Source of the DNA: Verrucomicrobia subdivision 6 bacterium
GTDB lineage: Bacteria; Verrucomicrobiota; Verrucomicrobiia; Methylacidiphilales; Verrucolacustridaceae
Reading direction: 5' to 3'
Length of the DNA: 64,000 nucleotides
NCBI GenBank assembly: GCA_947466515.1
Contig: CANIEM010000002.1
Coordinates: 1-64,000, forward strand
Both the position numbers and the translations under genes were made by a program. Shown here one piece after another: positions 61,633 through 64,000 of this stretch; position 1 is the stretch's first letter; every line of letters begins with the position of its first letter. Below the pieces are notes generated by a model that did no database searches, had not been told where the DNA came from, and saw only the letters and a list, made by a program, of their open reading frames with translations.

Positions 61633-62904
61633 ATGAAGAAACCAAAGTCCTCGGGAAAGATGATCCCAGCTAAAAAAACGATTCTACCTCCCAAGACGAT
61701 CCATTCCTCTCCTTCCTCTGTTCCTTCTCCCACTGCCACCCCCTCACGCTCCTCCAAGAAGTCCCTTGTAAAACCTGTCCCCGCCCTTGCCAAAAAAATC
61801 ACCCCAAAACGGGTTGCTCAGAAAACTAGCACCGCCCCTCGCCTGCGTGCCCAACCCCTCCCCCTCGATCCCGCCGCCCACAAATTCGTTCTCCAACCTT
61901 TTAGCCCTTCAATAAAAGAATCCGAACCACCCGCCTTCGAACAACTCGGAGAACTCCCCGAGAGCTACGGTTCCCGTCGCCTTTTTCTTACCGCCCGTGA
62001 TCCCCGCTGGCTCTACGCCTACTGGGACTTTACCTCGCAACAACTGCGCGACGCTGAACAAGAATCCCCCAGCGGCCAAATCTTTTTGCAGGTCTTTATT
62101 CCAGGCCGGGAACGCATTCATCAAATTCATATCTTCCCCGGTTCGCGCGAGTGGTACCTCCCCGTCCACCGACCCGCCACCCCCTTTCAAGCCGAACTCG
62201 GCTACTACCGCCATGATGGTTCCTTCAATGCCCTATCCGTTTCTGACGAAGTTTCTACCCCACGTGATGATCCTTCCCCCAATTGCGATGTCCAGTTCGT
62301 AACCATCCCTTTTCACTACTCCTTCCGCCAACTCTTCAACCTAGTCGCAGGACAACTGCGCCCAGGAGAATCCCTCGCCCGCGCCCTCTCCCGCCTCCAA
62401 AACGAGGGCTACCCCCTACCTTTCGCTTACGCCTTGCGCCGAGTTGTCCCAACAGGCCTAGCCAACCGCATCCTCGATTACCTCGGTGGCGAACTTGTTC
62501 TCCGCACTCGCGTCGGTTCCCTCGAAATCACCGAAACCCTGCGACGCCGCCTCGAAGAACTCTCCTCCAGTCACACTCCCTCAAGCCTAACCTCTGGTGC
62601 TCTTGGCCACGACCGTACCTTCGCCATGCACGTCAACGCCGAACTCATCCTCTACGGCGGTACCACCCCAGGCTCCCAAATCACCGTCGACGGACGCTCC
62701 ATCAGCCTTCGCCCCGATGGAACCTTCTCCTACCACTTCGTCTTCCCCGATGGACAATTCCATATCCCCATCCAAGCCACCGCACCCGACGGCGCCGAAC
62801 AACGCTCTGCCCTCCTCTCCTTTCTTCGCCTCAGCTCTACCACCCCAGGTGTCGACCCCACCGGCCAACCCCCCTTGCCCAAACCAATCGGGCAAACCCG
62901 CTAA
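61633..62904 (+). CDS. DUF4912-domain protein
   Basis: This 423-residue protein has a Lys/Ser/Pro-rich N-terminal 90 residues, then a DUF4912 domain (LFLTARDPRWLYAYWDFTSQQL and GREWYLP-like strands), and a C-terminal beta-rich part (VDGRSISLRPDGTFSYHFVF). DUF4912 proteins commonly lie just before glycogen-metabolism genes in this phylum; here the GH57 enzyme follows after 6 bases, so a shared role in alpha-glucan metabolism is likely. Catalysis is not evident. Confidence 0.85.
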   Translation: MKKPKSSGKMIPAKKTILPPKTIHSSPSSVPSPTATPSRSSKKSLVKPVPALAKKITPKRVAQKTSTAPRLRAQPLPLDPAAHKFVLQPFSPSIKESEPPAFEQLGELPESYGSRRLFLTARDPRWLYAYWDFTSQQLRDAEQESPSGQIFLQVFIPGRERIHQIHIFPGSREWYLPVHRPATPFQAELGYYRHDGSFNALSVSDEVSTPRDDPSPNCDVQFVTIPFHYSFRQLFNLVAGQLRPGESLARALSRLQNEGYPLPFAYALRRVVPTGLANRILDYLGGELVLRTRVGSLEITETLRRRLEELSSSHTPSSLTSGALGHDRTFAMHVNAELILYGGTTPGSQITVDGRSISLRPDGTFSYHFVFPDGQFHIPIQATAPDGAEQRSALLSFLRLSSTTPGVDPTGQPPLPKPIGQTR

Positions 62905-62910
62905 ACATCC

Positions 62911-64000
62911 ATGGCTATCGGATTCGTCGCTCCTGTTCTCCACGCCCACTTGCCCTTCGTCAGGCATCCAGAATATCCAGAGTTCTTAGAAGAGGACTGG
63001 TTCTACGAAGCCATCACCGAAACCTACCTTCCACTCCTCGATACGATGGAAGGCCTCCTTCGGGACGGAATTTATTTTCGACTCACCATGTCGATGACTC
63101 CTCCCCTCTGCGCCATGCTCCGCGATCCCCTCCTCCAAGATCGCTACGTCCACGGACTCGAAAAACAGCTAGAACTCGCAGGCAAAGAATTAGAACGCAC
63201 CCGCCACGATCCCGCTTTCCACTCGCTCGCCCAATTCTACCACCAGCGCCTCCACCACTGCCGCACCCTCTTTTGCGACCGCTACCACCGCAACCTTGTC
63301 GGCGCCTTCCGCAAATTCCAAGACGCCGGCGTTCTCGAAATCATTACTTGCGGAGCGACCCACGGATTTCTTCCCCTCATGCGCGAGTTTCCTCAAGCCG
63401 TCCGCGCCCAAGTCCAAGTTGCACGCCACGACTATCACCAATGTTTCGGGCGCGATCCCCGCGGAATCTGGTTGCCCGAATGCGCCTACTACCCAGGACT
63501 AGAAAACTACCTCCAAGAAGCCGAAATCCGTTGGTTCATTCTCGATGCCCACGGTCTCCTCCATGCCGAACCCCGCCCCGCCTACGGCGTCTTCGCCCCC
63601 GTCTTCACCCCCGCAGGCCCCGCCGCTTTCGGGCGCGATATCGAATCCAGTAAACAGGTCTGGAGCGCCGAAGAAGGTTACCCCGGGGACGCCGAGTACC
63701 GTGATTTCTACCGCGATTGCGGCTTCGATCTCGAGTACGACTACATCCGCCCCTACATCCAACCCAACGGCCTTCGCAAGTTTACTGGACTCAAATATTA
63801 TCGAATCACCGGTCGCACCCCACACAAAGAACCCTACCGCCCCCATCTCGCCCGCGAACGCGCCGCCAGCCATGCCGCTAATTTTATGTTCAATCGGGAA
63901 AAACAGGTCGAGCACCTTCGCGGGATCATGGGCGTCGAACCCCTCGTCCTCTGTCCTTACGATGCGGAACTCTACGGCCACTGGTGGTACGAAGGCCCTA
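62911..64000 (+). CDS. GH57 1,4-alpha-glucan branching enzyme (3' end cut by window)
   Basis: The visible 363 residues contain the GH57 (DUF1957-type) motifs HAHLPFVRHPEY, MTPPLCAMLRD, GATHGFLPL, WLPECAYYPG with the nucleophile Glu190, and CPYDAELYGHWWYEGP near the edge with the acid/base Asp. Such enzymes introduce alpha-1,6 branches into glycogen. ATG at 62911 is the start, 6 bases after the DUF4912 gene. The C-terminal part is outside the window. Confidence 0.92.
   Translation, partial: MAIGFVAPVLHAHLPFVRHPEYPEFLEEDWFYEAITETYLPLLDTMEGLLRDGIYFRLTMSMTPPLCAMLRDPLLQDRYVHGLEKQLELAGKELERTRHDPAFHSLAQFYHQRLHHCRTLFCDRYHRNLVGAFRKFQDAGVLEIITCGATHGFLPLMREFPQAVRAQVQVARHDYHQCFGRDPRGIWLPECAYYPGLENYLQEAEIRWFILDAHGLLHAEPRPAYGVFAPVFTPAGPAAFGRDIESSKQVWSAEEGYPGDAEYRDFYRDCGFDLEYDYIRPYIQPNGLRKFTGLKYYRITGRTPHKEPYRPHLARERAASHAANFMFNREKQVEHLRGIMGVEPLVLCPYDAELYGHWWYEGP

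Overview
The window looks like chromosomal DNA of a member of the Verrucomicrobiota. Phylum-level hints are a PEP-CTERM protein beside a TIGR02597-type secreted protein, a TIGR03790-type protein, a rhomboid homologue with a DUF6576-like tail, a DUF4912 gene next to a GH57 glucan branching enzyme, and mcsB-clpC without ctsR. Most genes are GC-rich and tightly packed, many joined by 4-base start/stop overlaps. Shine-Dalgarno sequences are often missing. Several first genes have a -10 hexamer only 4-7 bases before the start codon, which suggests leaderless mRNAs. There is no rRNA, insertion sequence, prophage or CRISPR array. One tRNA gene, tRNA-Ala(CGC), was found.

Layout. 0-2.8 kb (minus): rhomboid-like membrane protein, MTH1-like NUDIX hydrolase, UDP-glucuronate epimerase (cut by the window edge) and an Rrf2 regulator. 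2.8-7.2 kb (plus): mcsB, clpC and a UbiE/MenG methyltransferase that appears to start at CTG. 7.2-7.65 kb: tRNA-Ala followed on its 3' side by an 82-bp tandem array that repeats the tRNA 3' end. 7.8-11.6 kb (minus): dnaG and rpoD. 11.7-19.5 kb: a looser accessory stretch with a DUF362 protein, a four-helix-bundle protein, an unrecognised 458-residue protein, a Phd/VapC toxin-antitoxin pair, the PEP-CTERM and TIGR02597 proteins, pyrH, an antitoxin-like small ORF and several related palindromic repeats. 19.6-28.2 kb (plus): gatCAB, then two tandem GspE/PilB ATPases, a GspF/PilC membrane protein and a DUF3431 protein. 28.2-33.5 kb (minus): a secreted protein, a four-repeat putative DNA-binding protein, and an operon of acylphosphatase, ABC ATPase, ABC permease, TPR-like membrane protein and metallophosphoesterase. 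33.7-36.5 kb (plus): PhnP-like metallo-hydrolase and TIGR03790 protein. 36.5-39.9 kb (minus): guaA-hisD-hisB. 40.0-45.5 kb (plus): Ppx/GppA phosphatase and a separate HD protein, an alkaline-phosphatase-like protein lacking catalytic residues, rsmA (again with a probable CTG start), a NUDIX hydrolase and a phytoene-desaturase-like oxidoreductase. 45.5-47.4 kb (minus): SOUL protein, YhaM-like HD nuclease and a small CxxC membrane protein. 47.5-50.2 kb (plus): nrnA-truB-ribF. 50.2-56.8 kb (minus): the complete collinear phosphate regulon phoB-phoR-pstS-pstC-pstA-pstB-phoU, with matching Pho boxes before phoB and pstS. 56.8-58.6 kb: a conserved hypothetical, a small membrane protein and a spermidine-synthase-like protein. 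58.7-61.5 kb (minus): hisF-trpE-trpG. 61.6 kb to the end (plus): DUF4912 protein and GH57 branching enzyme (cut by the edge).

Working together: the housekeeping blocks cover protein quality control (arginine phosphorylation plus the Clp unfoldase), replication priming and transcription (dnaG-rpoD), Gln-tRNA/Asn-tRNA amidation (gatCAB), RNA turnover and modification (nrnA, truB, rsmA), phosphate sensing and uptake, and purine, histidine and tryptophan synthesis. The most unusual signals are the tRNA-tail repeat array, the two CTG starts inside CTGA overlaps, the leaderless promoter pattern, the DnaG with a lost zinc site, the split Ppx/GppA, and the covarying palindromic repeats.
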